Below are positions 11,095 through 23,080 of a stretch of DNA of 64,000 nt, one piece after another; within the stretch, counting starts at the first letter, position 1, and each line of letters begins with the position of its first letter. A model generated the notes under the pieces. It saw nothing but the letters and a program-made list of their open reading frames with translations, did not search any database and was not told where the DNA came from. The stretch is from assembly GCF_024166365.1 (NCBI RefSeq), contig NC_064832.1:48326249-48390248 (forward strand), in the 5' to 3' direction. Both the position numbers and the translations under genes were made by a program. Origin of the DNA: Elephas maximus indicus (lineage: Eukaryota > Chordata > Mammalia > Proboscidea > Elephantidae).

Positions 11095-11838
11095 TCAGTT
11101 TTTATTATTATTATGACAGTGAAGCCTGTGAGAGCTGGAACTCAACTGGACGGCCTCTTTTTTCTGGGTCTCACAAGATTTCTGCCTTTGACAGGGTGCC
11201 ATCTTACCACCTTTCTATCACTCCTTGTTATTGGGAAATACTGGAGTTTTCCTTCTCTGATAGGTTTCCACCGTATACAAGTTCTGGCTTTCACAGGTTT
11301 TACTGTATTTTCTTGCACAGAATTTTTGAGGGAAAAAATGTTTATGTCTACAATACTCCACTGGGAACACAGCTGTTATTTACATGTTTTGAAAAATAAG
11401 CTAATGAATGGAAAGAAGAAGTATGTTGTACCTACATATGTCTACCAAAATACATTTTATCCCCGCTAAAGTTCACAGCGGGATAAATTCAAGAAGTGTT
11501 AACGTGTTTCCGATTGTTTTTAACACCATAGATACCTGAACAGGTGCAATATTCAGAACTGTTCCTCTATGCTGGGGTAGTTTTCTTATCACATCCTTGT
11601 CCCTGTCACTTGCAATCTCCTGGTAGGGGAGCCTGTGGCAGGTAGTTGATAAAAGCAGGCCTCTGCTTCTTGGGAGATATCTAAGAAGCCCATACAACTG
11701 GTCAATAATAGGTTGACCAGTAATGCAAATAAGGCAGTAGATGGAGGAAGTGCCACACGGGTCAGTGAAAGAACTCCAAAAGAAGAGAGAAATAGGAAAA
11801 AAGGAGATGGGGTCTCCAGGCACACACATATACAACAT
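11095..11838. other. Unassigned sequence, no gene seen
   Basis: Several overlapping open frames of 86-126 codons occur on both strands (for example minus 11473-11853). None shows a domain, signal peptide or family resemblance, and their overlap in opposite frames argues for chance. The segment may be an old unrecognised repeat. Confidence 0.35.
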
Positions 11839-11839
11839 A

Positions 11840-12700
11840 TATTTAACAACCATTTATTACGTACTAACTACTGCATCAGACACAGTGCTATCTAGTATAA
11901 ATCCAAACCCATTGCTGTCTAGTCAGCTCCAACCCACAGCAACCCTGGAGGACAGAGTAGAACTGCTCCATAGGTTTCCAAGGACCTGCTGGTGGATTTG
12001 AACTGCCGACCTTTTGGCTAGCAGCCAAACTCTTAACCACTGCACCACCAGGGCTCTGCTATCTAGTGTGGAGGGATCAAATACGAGCAGAGTATGATCC
12101 TTTTCAGTGAGAAGCTCAAAACAGTCTGATGGGTAAAACTAATAATGTATTTGTAATTAAGAACATGGCATTAAAATGAAATGTGAAGTTTCTAACAGAG
12201 TTCTTGTCAAATGTATTAAGGAATATGGAACATAAAAAGGTGTGAGTCATTTGTTCTGGGAGAATGGAAAAGAGAGATATTTGGGCAAACTGTTAAAGGG
12301 TAAATATTGTTTTGGTACATAGAGAAGGAGAAGAGTATTCCAGTGGGAGGGGATGGAGTGAGCTCTGTGGCTCTGGACTATGGTATGTGTAGAAGGAATG
12401 ACAGGAAATCAAGTTAAAAACAAATTTAGGTACCAGTATTGTGATGTCTTCTATTTCATGCCAAAGTATCAGCCCTTCATCTTGTTAACAGTGAGGAAAT
12501 GCTGGGAATGATTTGACAAGGTAATGACTGGCTGTGTATTTGTTTCAGAGTGATTACTCAGACAACTATGGGGAGGAATGAAAAGAGGTAACACTTGAGG
12601 CAAGTAGACCATGCCGAAACTGACTGTAATGGTCCAAGGAAGAAATGATGTGTGCCTGACCGGAGGAAGGAGACATAACTGAGACATAACCAACCTAAGG
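11840..12700 (+). repeat. Ancient L2-like repeat, interrupted by a SINE
   Basis: Begins with caacatatatttaacaacca, then catcagacacagtgctatct, and resumes after the SINE with gagaagctcaaaacagtctg. This is the same order of boxes seen in old L2-like fragments. Divergence is high and the right limit is uncertain. Confidence 0.38.
11897..12056 (-). mobile_element. AfroSINE type 1 with perfect 11-bp target duplication
   Basis: Antisense SINE running from aaatccaaacccattgctgt to ttaaccactgcaccaccagg. The 11-mer tgctatctagt is found exactly at 11886-11896 and 12057-12067. Removing the SINE and one copy restores the older L2-like sequence. Confidence 0.92.
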
Positions 12701-12987
12701 GAAATAGCAAGGCCAAGTCAGTAATACTGACTTGGTTAGAAATACTGACATTTGATTCAGACATATATGAAATAATCAACTGAGTTTCTTCCAAAGCAGA
12801 GTATCTGTTTTACGAAGCAGCTTAAAAGTATATACTGCCTGCTCTTGTTATTTTTGATTACTTCATTCAGCAAGTGCTCACGACACGCTGTCATGCAAAT
12901 CTGACACGGCTACTTATTTACAAACATTGCTTATTGTTTATTATGTGCCAAACACAAGATAAACATTAACTGATTTATGGGTTTTAT

Positions 12988-13056
12988 AAATAATACCCAT
13001 ACCATAGGGTGCTGTGAGAATCAAAGGTCTAACTTTCTAAGATCTTTGTCATACAC
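12988..13056 (+). repeat. Left arm of a 70-bp inverted repeat
   Basis: Runs from aaataatacccataccatag to ctttgtcatacaca. The reverse complement of 14444-14519 matches it with only about three base changes and one 4-base gap. A MIR/L2-type core (agggtgctgtgagaatcaaa) lies inside, but the similarity exceeds what two independent ancient copies should show. Confidence 0.85.
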
Positions 13057-13059
13057 ATT

Positions 13060-13275
13060 ATTATTATTTTATTATTAATATAGATATTAACTTATGTATT
13101 CTTGCAAAAATCTTTTGAGGAAAGTGCTGCCATCATCCCAATTTTAAAATAAAGAAATTGAAGCACAGAGGAATGACCTAACATGCCCGAGGTCACACAA
13201 TGGTGGAGCCCAAATTCAAACACCAGCACCTTGGCCAGAACTCCAGAGTCTACGCTCTTAGCCGCTGCACAGCAC
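13060..13275 (+). repeat. MIR fragment
   Basis: Contains cttgcaaaaatcttttgagg, cccaattttaaaataaagaa, gaagcacagaggaatgacct, gaggtcacacaatggtggag and gctcttagccgctgcac, which is the MIR order on the plus strand. Confidence 0.65.
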
Positions 13276-13429
13276 TGGTTCCATTCCCTTCATAGATATA
13301 TATTAACAGCAGGGGGAGGGTGAAGACAGCATTGGCTATTAAAGAAATAATTGCGTAAATGATGATTTCAAGTTGTAACAAGTGCTACAATAAGAATCTG
13401 TTGGATGATATAAGGCCATATATGAGGGG

Positions 13430-14345
13430 GACCTTGCCTGTTCTGGGGTTCAGGGAATGCTCCTATGAGGAAGTTTTGTTTAATCAGGAACTGATGGATG
13501 CACAGGACCTTCCAGGCAGAAGGAGCAGTATTTGTGAAGACCCTACAAGGGTGGGCCACTGTGGCTGATGTTAGGTGGGAAGACACATTCTTGCTGAGAA
13601 GTTTTGATTTCTTGCTACTATCAGCCTGAGGCCACTGAGGGAATTTAAGTGGATTGGAGGGTTGTAATATAACTATTAACTCAGTTCTCAGTTCCAGTGA
13701 GACTTGGAGTAAAGTAGGATAAATGTTAGTAGAGGAGGACCCGTTAGAAGGTATGGTGTGGTTCAAGCAAGACTATGGATACTTCTGCCAGCACTCTTCA
13801 ATGTGGTGGTAATATCCAGAGTTTGTTTTTTCTTTCTCCTCAAAATTCATCACAGACCATGATCTTGTAAAATACTATAAAAAAGTGAAACACTATAAAA
13901 CAATTTATTTATAAAATAAAATGAAATACTATAAAAAGATCACGTGATTAAATCTCTCGCCGTCAAATTTTCAGAAAACTTTCTAAATGCTTATTCTGAA
14001 CTTCTTTACTTACTTCCCCAAGAATAAAAAGCAGCCAGTGTTAGTCCACAGGTCACACCACGAGTAGAAGACAAAAATGGTAGTGGCAAAAATGAGAGAA
14101 TTGGAGTGGGTATGTTGAGCGAAAAAGAACTGTCAGGAATGACACCTAGATTTCTGACGTGAGCTATTGAATAGACCATGGAGGGTGTTTTGGAGAGGAA
14201 ACACTGAAGGAAAACAGTTTTGTGTTAGTTGTAGAAAGTGTAGAGAAAGGAGAATATATTTAGGTAGGTTGTGTTGACTTTGAGGTGACTCTGAAGATTT
14301 TGAGTGGACATTAGGATATATGAGTTTGGAGCTTAACACATTAAT
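13430..14345 (+). repeat. Ancient L2-like long fragment
   Basis: Ordered boxes such as ttccaggcagaaggagcagt, gaagaccctacaagg, aagtggattggagggttgta, gaatgacacctagatttctg and ttaggatatatgagtttgga resemble a long, old repeat consensus that I associate with L2. It carries no open frame longer than chance. Assignment is by recollection of consensus phrases. Confidence 0.4.
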
Positions 14346-14443
14346 ATTAAAAATAAAACATTAATAGCAATAATAATAAATAATAAATATTAATCATAAT
14401 AAATATTTATAAATAACAAAACACAAAATAATAATAATACCTC

Positions 14444-14519
14444 TGTGTGCATGACAAAGATCTTAGAAAGTTAGATCTTTGATTCTCACAGCACCCTATG
14501 TATGGTGTGGGTATTATTT
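14444..14519 (-). repeat. Right arm of a 70-bp inverted repeat
   Basis: Reverse-complement partner of 12988-13056, about 1.4 kb away. The matching continues weakly into the neighbouring A/T-rich tracts on both sides. Confidence 0.85.
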
Positions 14520-14665
14520 GTATTTCCATTTCAAGATGAGAAAACTGAAGCACAAACAGGATGCTTTACTCAGTCACGTGGCTGGAAAGCTTTGACCCTA
14601 GAATATAAAGAGAGGCAATCTAACTCCAGAGCCTGCACTCTTAACCCTTATGTTATTACCTCCCA
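14515..14665 (+). repeat. MIR fragment
   Basis: Contains tttccatttcaagatgagaa, gaagcacaaacaggatgc, cacgtggctggaaag, gcctgcactcttaaccctta: the conserved MIR core and end, plus strand. Confidence 0.55.
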
Positions 14666-16044
14666 GAAGAAACACCTAGGTAAAGAATATAAGTTTAGAG
14701 TGTGTGATTGAGCCCTAACGTAGCTCTGCATTAGGTTGTGGGCAAATTGCATAAGCTATAATATTTTGTTGTTGTTCTGCAGGGCTGGAGTCTCCCAAGA
14801 TCTTCAGTCACTAGGAATGAAGTTTAGTCAGGGAGGACCAGAAAGTCAGAGATATAATTTTACTGCTCTTTCCTCTCATGAATCAAATAATCGTAAATGT
14901 CAAACACAAAATTTTAAAGAAAGGAAATCAGAAATAAAAACACTCCCTTTCAATCATTCGGACATCATTTTTCCTCTCGTGTTCTGTCTCATGAACATGC
15001 AAGGGACAATGCAAGTGTTGTTGAAGAAAATATTGTTAGACCTAAACTCAACTTAACTCTGTCACTTTCCTAAAAAACACTGGGAGTCTCACTCTTATTT
15101 AATAACTAGGGATAAGAACTTATAGCAATTATCAGTGGTTACCGGAGCCAGCAGCCAGTTAGGATTTGGGTTGTCAAAATCAATGCTTACGTAATAGTAG
15201 GTGGTACCATGCTGAGGGGCAGTGGGGTGTATGTGCAAGGTCCCAGGTGGGCTAGAGGTCCAAACAAAAAGGCAAAGCTAGGAAACTTTGATTTTGTGTC
15301 TGGACCTACGAGAGTATGTGTCCAGAAAATCATGCTAAAATTTGTCCAAAGTAACAGGAGATCAGGTGTATTCACCAAAACCTGAAGTTGAGAAGAATTC
15401 AAGATGCAAGATATCAGTCTAACCCAGCATCTGTGAGATTCAAATGGCAAACAGCCATCCCAAAGACTAAAACAAAAAGTAAGGGTGGAGTGTGCCAGGG
15501 GATAATTTTTAATCATGTTAAGAGCCTGAAAATCTTAATGTTTACTAACACAGGTGTATATTCAAAGAACCTGGGTTCAATAGGGATGGTAGAAAATTAA
15601 TAAAACAATGTATGTAACATTTTTAGCACCATACTTGACATACTTATACTCAATATTAAATAAATCTTACTTAATGTGATGTACAGCATAATGAAATTCA
15701 ACAGAGTGGAAGTAAGCTTCCTTGTTTCCTATACTTTTTATATATGATGTTGTTGTTGTTAGCTGCCATCCAGTCATCCTCTGCCTCATGACAACCCCAT
15801 CCAAAATAGAATGAAATGCTGCCAGGTTCCGCACCATCCCCATGACAGATGGAGGACCAGACCGTGGTGATCTATAGGGTTTTCATTGCCTGGATTCTTC
15901 GAAGTAGATCTCTAGGCTTTCCTTCCTAGTCCGTCTTAACTCTCGAAGCTCCAGTGAAATCTGTTTAGCATCATAGCAACATACAACCAGCCAGTGACAC
16001 GTGAAGTGCATTAACTGGGAATTGAACCCAGGTATTCTGTATGG

Positions 16045-16210
16045 CAAAACCCAGGTGGTGAAGTGATTAAGAGCTATGGCTACTAACAAAAAGGTCGGCA
16101 GTTAAAATCCACCAGGTGCTCTTTGGAAACCCTATGGGGCAGTTCTACTGTGTCCTATCGGGTCGCAATGAGTCAGAATCAACTTGACAGCAACGGGTTT
16201 GTTTTTTTGG
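16045..16210 (+). mobile_element. AfroSINE type 1 nested in the tRNA-Gly-type SINE
   Basis: Complete copy from aacccaggtggtgaagtgat to gacagcaacgggtttgtttt. It landed in the tRNA-like head. The flanks tattctgtatgg (16033-16044) and tattgcatatag (16211-16222) are diverged copies of one target. Confidence 0.83.
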
Positions 16211-16225
16211 TATTGCATATAGAAG

Positions 16226-16404
16226 GAGCCCTGAATCGTTAAAACGCTCAGCTGGTAACTGGAAAGTCAGCAGTTCAAACCCACCAGCTACTCTATGGGA
16301 GAAAGATGTCTGCTTCCGTAAAGATTATACCCTTGGAAACCCTATGGGCAGTTCTACTCTATCCTACAGGGTTGCTAAGAGTCAGAATTGGGTTTGGTTT
16401 TTGG
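16226..16404 (+). mobile_element. AfroSINE type 2 nested next to the previous SINE
   Basis: Complete type 2 copy (agccctgaatcgttaaaacg, gggagaaagatgtctgcttc, taaagattatacccttgg, gggtttggtttttggg). Its target is the same site again: a third diverged copy, tttcccatatggaag, follows at 16406-16420. Confidence 0.83.
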
Positions 16405-17329
16405 GTTTCCCATATGGAAGATAGGAATTCTACCATCAAACCACCACTGCTCCCTTTTTATATATAAAGTTCCTGTTTTTCTTCATTCTTTTTGACCACA
16501 CTTTTTTTTTTTCCTTTTTTTCACTTTGGCTGATAAAATTGAAAGTACACTTTGATGAAATGGCTGCCTTTTTCAGATCAGTCTGCCTATAGGGAAATTA
16601 CAGAGGCAAGCCTGACGAGCACAGAATGTGTTACAAGCTTCCACACTACTGTTGGGTAGCATGAAGAATAATTGACACTGGACTATCTCAGGCCTGGTAG
16701 GCCATCTGCCATGAACTCTGAGCCCACATACCTACCCACCCCAGCACCCAAGCTAAAGCCAAATCCTCTATGTTAGGTCAGTAAATATAACAGGGCTTCT
16801 ACTTTATTTTTGTTAGTGTTCCAGTGTCTAGAAGGAACTCCAGTCTCCCAGGCCTGATTTCCTGTGGATTGCCATTGGTCACCTACCCATTTTGACTTTA
16901 AGGTAATCTGAAGATATGGGAAGAATTAAACAACATGAAATAAAGGATGGCACCTGCCAAACATGTGAGAAAATTAGGCAAGTTGCAGGCCAAAAGAGTT
17001 GAATTTAACAGCAAACACTGGGAGTCACTGTTGCAGCAGAGCTCTCTGGAGATGCAAGCTGTCGGAGGAGTTAGGGTGGACCCTGGGAGAGGATGGAAAT
17101 AATCTGCCACTTCAAAATTAGGGCGTAGGAGATATTACCTAAGTCCGAATCTTTCTTGGACTCTGCATGGAGCTTAAGATTTACGAATCTGCTAATTTCC
17201 ATATGGAAAACATATGAAGGCATTATAACCTGAAAATTTCTGGATATACATTTAAAGCATTAAAATTTGAAAAAAGACCTGGTCAAAGACGATTCTTATT
17301 AACTATGCTCCAACATTTTTTTACATACA

Positions 17330-17362
17330 CACAAGTTCACACACACACACATGCACACACAC
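17330..17362 (+). repeat. Short CA repeat
   Basis: An imperfect run of CA dinucleotides interrupted by g and t, about 33 bp long. Confidence 0.8.
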
Positions 17363-17433
17363 AATTTTTCTAGATGTTAATGATGATTTAGGTCAAGTTT
17401 CCCTAGTTGTGCCTTGAAGTTAGCCCTAGAGAT

Positions 17434-17495
17434 GAGTCAAATGCCTTAAAAAAGGAATCAAATGCCTTAAAAAATTGAATCAAATGCCTTAGTAC
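17434..17495 (+). repeat. Three-copy 22-bp minisatellite
   Basis: Three consecutive units begin at 17434, 17455 and 17477. Each is based on gaatcaaatgccttaaaaaa, and the last is incomplete. Lengths are 21, 22 and 19 bp. The repeat probably arose by local duplication. Confidence 0.85.
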
Positions 17496-18654
17496 AGATT
17501 ATATCAGGATAAAGTTTTTTTTTTTCAAGTTGCTAGAATCGTAAATGAAAAAAATGTGATAGATATATACATCAGCATTTAGCAAGGCAATTGACAAAGA
17601 TTCTCATACAGAATGAGAAAAGAGAAAGAATGGAGAGATAAAGGTTCTATGAAAGAAAAACTAAATGAAGTAGTAACCAATTTAACATCTCTTACTCAGA
17701 TAATAATTACAGAAAACATCATTTAGCTTAGGCTTCTGACAGAACTAATGTCAAGTGTAAGCTCTGCTATTCACTAGCTTTATAACCATAAACAAGTAAC
17801 CTAATTTCTCTAAGCCATTATTTTCTCCACTCTATAATGTTGTTGTTATTGTTGTTAGGAATCCTCGAGTTGGTTCTGACTCATAGCAACCTGATGTACA
17901 ACAGAAGGAAACACTGTTGAGTCCAGCACCATCCTCAAAATCCTTGCTATGTTTGAGCCCATTGTCGCAACCATTGTGTAAATCCATCCTGTAAAGGGTC
18001 TTCTTCTTTTTTGCTTACCCTCTACTTTATCAACCAAGATGTTCTTCTCCAGGGACTGGTCTCTCCTGATAACATACCCAAAGTCTCACCATTACATCTT
18101 CCAATACAAATTTGTTCATTCTTCTGGCAGTTGATGGTATTTTCAATACTCCTTGCCAGCATCATAATTCAAAGGCATGGATTCTTCTTTGGTCTTCCTT
18201 ATTCACTGTCCAGCTTTCACATGCATATAAGACCACTGAAAATACCATAGCTTAGCTCTGGGGCATATGAGTCATCAAAGCGACATCTTTGCTATTAATA
18301 CTTTAAAGCAGTCTTTTGCAGCAGATTTGCCCAATGCAATACGTCATTTGATTTCTTGACTGCTGCTCACATAGGCATTGATTGTGGATCCAAGTAAAAT
18401 GAAACCTTTGACAACTTCAATATTTTCTCCATTTATTATAATGTTGCTTATTGGTCCAGTTGTGAGGATTTTTGTTTTCTTTATGTAATCCATACTAAAG
18501 ACTATAGTCTTGGATCTTCATCAATAAGTGCTTCAAGACCTCTTCACTTTCAGCAAGCAAGGTTGCATCACCTGCATATCTCAGGTTGTTAATGAGTCTT
18601 CCTCCAATCCGGATGCTGTGTTCTTCTTCATATATTCAGATTTCCTGAATTACA

Positions 18655-18784
18655 TATATACCCATAGCTGTCAACTTGATTCTGACTCATGGAAACCCTA
18701 TAGGACAGAGTAAATGACCCCACAGGGTTTCCAAGTAGCTGCTGGTGGATTTGAACTGCCAATCTTTTGGCAGCTTAACCACTA
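18655..18784 (-). mobile_element. AfroSINE type 1 nested in RTE
   Basis: Antisense copy reading agctgtcaacttgattctga to gcagcttaaccactaag. It directly abuts a plus-strand SINE, forming a head-to-head pair. Confidence 0.8.
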
Positions 18785-18961
18785 AGAAACACTGGTGGCG
18801 TAGTGATTAGATGCTATGGCTGCTAACCAAAAGGATGGCAGTTTGAATCCACCAGGAGCTCCTTGGAAACTCTATGGGGAAGTTTTACTTTGTTCTATAG
18901 GGTCACTAAGACTTGGAATCAACTCGAAGGCAATAGTTTTTTTTTTTTTTTTTTTGATTTT
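18785..18961 (+). mobile_element. AfroSINE type 1, head-to-head partner
   Basis: Complete copy from aaacactggtggcgtagtga to a long T run. The RTE target tgaattaca occurs at 18646-18654 before the pair and again at 18962-18970 after it. The pair therefore sits within one duplicated target, either as a single compound event or as one SINE inserted at the other's edge. Confidence 0.83.
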
Positions 18962-20839
18962 TGAATTACATTGCTCAGCATACAGATTGAGTAAATACGG
19001 TGAAAGGATACAACCCTGACAAACACCTTTCCTGATTTTAAGCCACGTAGTATCCCCTTGTTCTGTTGGAATGCCTTGTCTCTTGGTCTATGCACACGTT
19101 CCTCATGAGCACAATTAAGTATTCTGGAATTCCCATTCTTCACAATGTTATCCATAACTTGTTATGATCCACACTGTGGAATGCCTTTGCCTAGCCAATA
19201 AAACACAGGTAAACATCTTTCTGGTATTCTCTATGCTCAGCCAAGATCTATGTGATATTAGCAACAATATCCCTCCTTCCATGTCCTCTTCTGAATCTGG
19301 CTTGAATTTCTGGCAGTTCACTGTCAGTGTTCTGATGCAACTGCTTTTGAATGCTCTTCAGCAAAATTTTACATGCATGTGATATTAATGATATTGTTTG
19401 AGAATTTCCGCATTCTGTTGGATCACCTTTCTTGGGAATAGGCACAAATATGAATTTTTTCCAGTCGGTCGGCCAGGTAGCTGTCTTCCAAATTTCTTGG
19501 TATAGAGGAGGGAGCAGTTCTAGCATTGCATCTGCTCTTGAAAACATCTCATCATCAGTTGCTGGAGCCTTGTTTTTTTGCCAATGCCTTCAGGCAGCTT
19601 GCACTTCTTCTTTCAGTACCATCAGTTCTTAATTACATGGTAACTCCTGAAATGGTTGAATGTCACCCCATTCTTTTTGGTACAGTGACTCTATGTATTC
19701 CTTCCATCTTCCTTAGATGCTTCCTGCATTGTTCAATATTTTGCCCATAGAATTCTTCAAAATTGCAACTCAAGACTTGAATTTTTTCTTCAGTTCTTTC
19801 AGCTTGAAAAATACCAAAAGTGCTCTCCCCTTTTGGTTTTCTAACTCTAGGCCTTTGCACATTTCATTATAATACTTTACTTTGTCTTCTCCAGCTGCCC
19901 TTTGAAATCTTCTGTTTGGTTCTTTTACTTCATCATTTCTTCCATTCACTTTAGCTACTCTATGTTTAAAAGCAGGTTTCAGAGTCTCTTGTGAATTCTA
20001 TTTTGGCCTTTCCTTTCTTTCCTGTCTTTTTAATGATTTCTTTCTTTCTTTTTTTTCATGTATGATATCCTTGATGTCATCCCACAACTCTTCTGGTCTT
20101 AGGTCATAAGTGCTCAATGCATCAAAACTATTCTTGGGATTGTCTCTAAACTCAGGTGGGATATACTCAAGGCCAAACATTGGGTCTCGTGGGCTTATTT
20201 TAATTTTCTTCAGCTTCAAGTTGAATTTGCACAGGAGTATTTGATAGTCTGTTCCACAGTTTTCCCCTGGCCTTGTTCTGACTGATGATATTGAGTTTCT
20301 TGATCGTCTCTTTCCACAGATTTGATTCCAAAGTATTCCATCCATTGAGGTCCACATGTATAGTAGCCATTTATGTTGTAGAAAAGAAGGTATTTACAGT
20401 GAAGAAGTTGTTTTTGCAAAATTCTCTCATTTGATCTCCTGCATTGTTTCCATCACTAAGGCCATATTTTCCGACTACTGATCCTTCTTCTTTGTTTCCA
20501 AGTTTCATATTCCAATCACCAACAATTATCAATGCATCTTGATTGTATGTTTGATCAATTTCACACTGCAGAAGTTGGTAAACATCTTCAGTTTCCTTAC
20601 CTTCAGCATTACAGGTTAGTGTGTAAATTTGAATAGTAGTTGTATTAACCTGTCTTCCTTATAGGCATGTGGATATCACTGACAGTGTTGTTCCTCAGCA
20701 TATATCTTAAAATGTTCTTTTTGACTATGAATGTGATGCCATTCCTCTTCAATTTGTCATTCCCAGCATAGTAGACCATATGATTGTTCAATTCAGAGTG
20801 GCCAATACCAGTCCATTTCAGCTCACTTATGCAATACTA

Positions 20840-22450
20840 TAATGGGGATTGTAATAATAGAAATAATAACTTACTTTGTACAATGATTCTAAAGATTAAA
20901 TAAAAGCAGTTAAGATAGTGATCTATTTCAGCTCAATAAAAATCTTTTGAATAGTAATTTTTAAAGATAAAAGGGATTGCCTTGAAAAAGGTGTGCATTC
21001 CTTCTAAGAGCACAGTTCAGAAGTCCTTGTTATGGGAGTGATATAGAAAAATGTCAAATATCAGATAGACGACAGGAGGAAACAACCTTAAGTTTCCTTA
21101 CCCTATGAGTCTATGACTCTGTGCCCAAATTATTAAGCAGATGAGGTTAGAGATATCTGTCAGCAGATATCAGGTATTCTGTCTTGGGCAATAGGATAAA
21201 TAGAAAGCCTCCTGCTGAAGTAACAAAAGTCTCCAACCAAGCTGGCTTAATTAATAAGAAAATTAATTACTGTAAATCATAATTGTCTGAAGAGGGATTA
21301 GATTTGGGTTAGTTGATTTAGTGCTATATAGCTAATATCCAGGAATTTTCTTCTCTCAACTTTCATCTATAAGATCAGCTTAATTCTAAAGCTGGTTTAT
21401 CTCATAGTCCCAAAATTATTGCCAGTAACAACTTGGGCAACATGCTTCCTGATCCACACATAGTTTTTCCCCCAACTGTCCTTTCCTTCAATCCAACTGG
21501 AGTAGCTAAGGACATAGGCCTGCCTCAGGAACCTGAGGAATGCCAAGCACTGATTGTGTTACACCATTTAAGGTGCACCCCTAATTAGCAGATGAAGTCA
21601 CATGACTTGAGAAAGACAGATCAAGACCTAATCAGACAGTGACTTTTTGGAAAGAATGTAATAATAATAATAACTGAATGTTGGCTAGGCAATTAACAGG
21701 GTTCATTGTAGGCAACAGCCTCATAAATAAAAGATTAGGTACAGGTAATAAATGCATCCCCTAAGACCGGGTGATCACTAGAAGAAGAGCAAGGCAAGGA
21801 GAGAATTTGGTCAAGTTGAGATAGGCACAAGATATGGCAGCAGGTCAATGTTATGCAGATATTTCAATAATTGTTCTTCAACCCCAATGCTCTCCACAGA
21901 AAAATAAAAAAGATTAAGGAAACTTGTAAAGAAATAATGCAAGTTAAATGGCAACATCTTGTATACATCAATAAATATTTTGATTGAATGAATGAAAAAA
22001 ATTAATGAATCAATGGATCAATGAGAGAATATCTATAAGAAGGAAATAGTACAAAACAATACTTCATTCAGCATTCACTTTTTTATAAAGTTGGTCTAGA
22101 CATTTTGTTAAAGGTAAAATAGAACATCAGTCTGGCTGTGGAGTACCCAAACAATAGTTGTGGGAAATAGAATTCAGTTCAACAGAAACACCACTTTGAA
22201 ACTCACATGGAGAGTTATAGAAATTGATGGTAATTGAGGTCATAGAACACAATAACATAGAGTATTTTAGAATAGTCCTTCCACAAAATGGAAACATTCA
22301 AAACAGTTTTGCATGATGGTTGAAAGGAACAACAAAACAAAAATTTCAAAGAAATATATAACAGTTTTGTCCTTGTAAGATTGTTGCAATAGAACCATAA
22401 CAGTTCTCAGTGTCTAGGCCCTTGTTTTCTTGATGTGAACTTGCATCAAC
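20840..22450. other. Unique DNA, no gene seen
   Basis: AT-rich sequence of about 1.6 kb without recognised repeats, coding frames or RNA genes. A short run of aat repeats at 21660 is the only simple sequence. Confidence 0.4.
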
Positions 22451-22451
22451 C

Positions 22452-23080
22452 ATGTTGTTGTTAAGTGCCATCAAGTAGTTTCCAGCTTATAGTGACCATA
22501 TGTACAACAAAAAGAAATACTGTCCTGTCCTGCAGCATTCTCACGATTGTTGCTATGTTGGAGCCCATTGTTTCAGCCACTGTGTCAATCCATCTCATTG
22601 AGGGTTTTCCTCTTTTTCGCTGACCCTCTACTTTACCATACATGATGTCCTTCTCCAGGGACCAGCCTCTCCTGATAACATGCCTAAAGTACCTGAGACA
22701 AAGCCTCGCCATCCTTACTTCTAAGGAGCATTCTGGCTGTATTTCTTCTAAGACGGATTTGTTCATTCTTCTGGAAGTCCGTGGTATATTCAGTATTCTT
22801 CGCCAGCACCTTAATTCAAAGGCGTCAATCTTCTTTGGCCTTCCTTATTCACTGTGCAGCTTTTGCATGCATGTGAGGCAATTGAAAATACCATGGCTTG
22901 GGTCAGGCGCACCTTAGTCCTCAAAGTGACATCTTTGCTTTTGAACACTTTAAAAAGGTCTTTTGCAGCAGATTTGCTCAATGTGATACGTAGATGATTT
23001 CTTGACTGCTGTTTCCATGGGCGATGATTGTGGATCCAAGTAAAATGAAATCCTTGACAACCTCAGTATCGACCATATAA
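22452..23080 (-). mobile_element. RTE LINE 3' fragment
   Basis: About 630 bp of the RTE 3' terminal part, with the gttgttgttaag-type tail at the left. The minus frame 22461-22766 encodes part of the RTE C-terminus (motifs G-R-P-S-M-R-W-I-D and A-E-T-M-G-S-N-I). It is 5'-truncated and degraded. Confidence 0.88.

Larger units (their letters stand above)
15752..16455 (-). mobile_element. SINE with tRNA-Gly-like head and RTE-derived body, split by two SINEs
   Basis: On the minus strand the head (16455-16405, resuming at about 16044) reads as a tRNA-Gly-like promoter with gggagcagtggtggtttgat and ggaattctc-like segments and the B-box complement ggaattgaacccagg. The body (15850-15990) resembles the antisense of the RTE 5'UTR (agtagatct, cctagtccgtcttaactc, tagcatcatagcaacata), and the 3' end carries the RTE-type gttgttgttgttag tail. 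Two AfroSINEs interrupt the head. Confidence 0.7.
17838..20835 (-). mobile_element. RTE (BovB-like) LINE, 5'-truncated, with nested SINE pair
   Basis: The 3' end is at the left with the diagnostic gttgttgttattgttgttag tail. Reading leftwards from 20835 the element carries endonuclease, linker and reverse transcriptase regions collinear with the other RTE copies in this window. The 5'UTR is absent, so it is 5'-truncated inside the endonuclease. Two AfroSINEs interrupt it at 18655-18960. Confidence 0.9.
18250..20835 (-). pseudogene. RTE pol remnant (endonuclease and reverse transcriptase)
   Basis: Broken polyprotein of an RTE LINE. The endonuclease part lies at about 20460-20835. The linker (with P-P-E-F-R-D at about 20150) and the start of the reverse transcriptase follow. 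Minus 19248-19547 encodes the R-T block with I-W-K-T-A-T-W-P-T-D-W-K and K-K-G-D-P-T. The catalytic Y-A-D-D box reads Y-A-G-D at 18567-18578, and many stops and frameshifts occur. It cannot encode an active enzyme. Confidence 0.85.

Noticed and set aside
11473-11853. 126-codon minus frame
   Set aside because: Overlaps two other frames in the same region and shows no motif or homology; probably chance.
17434-17495. CRISPR-like repeats
   Set aside because: Only three adjacent units with no spacers, in a mammalian genome; a simple tandem duplication.
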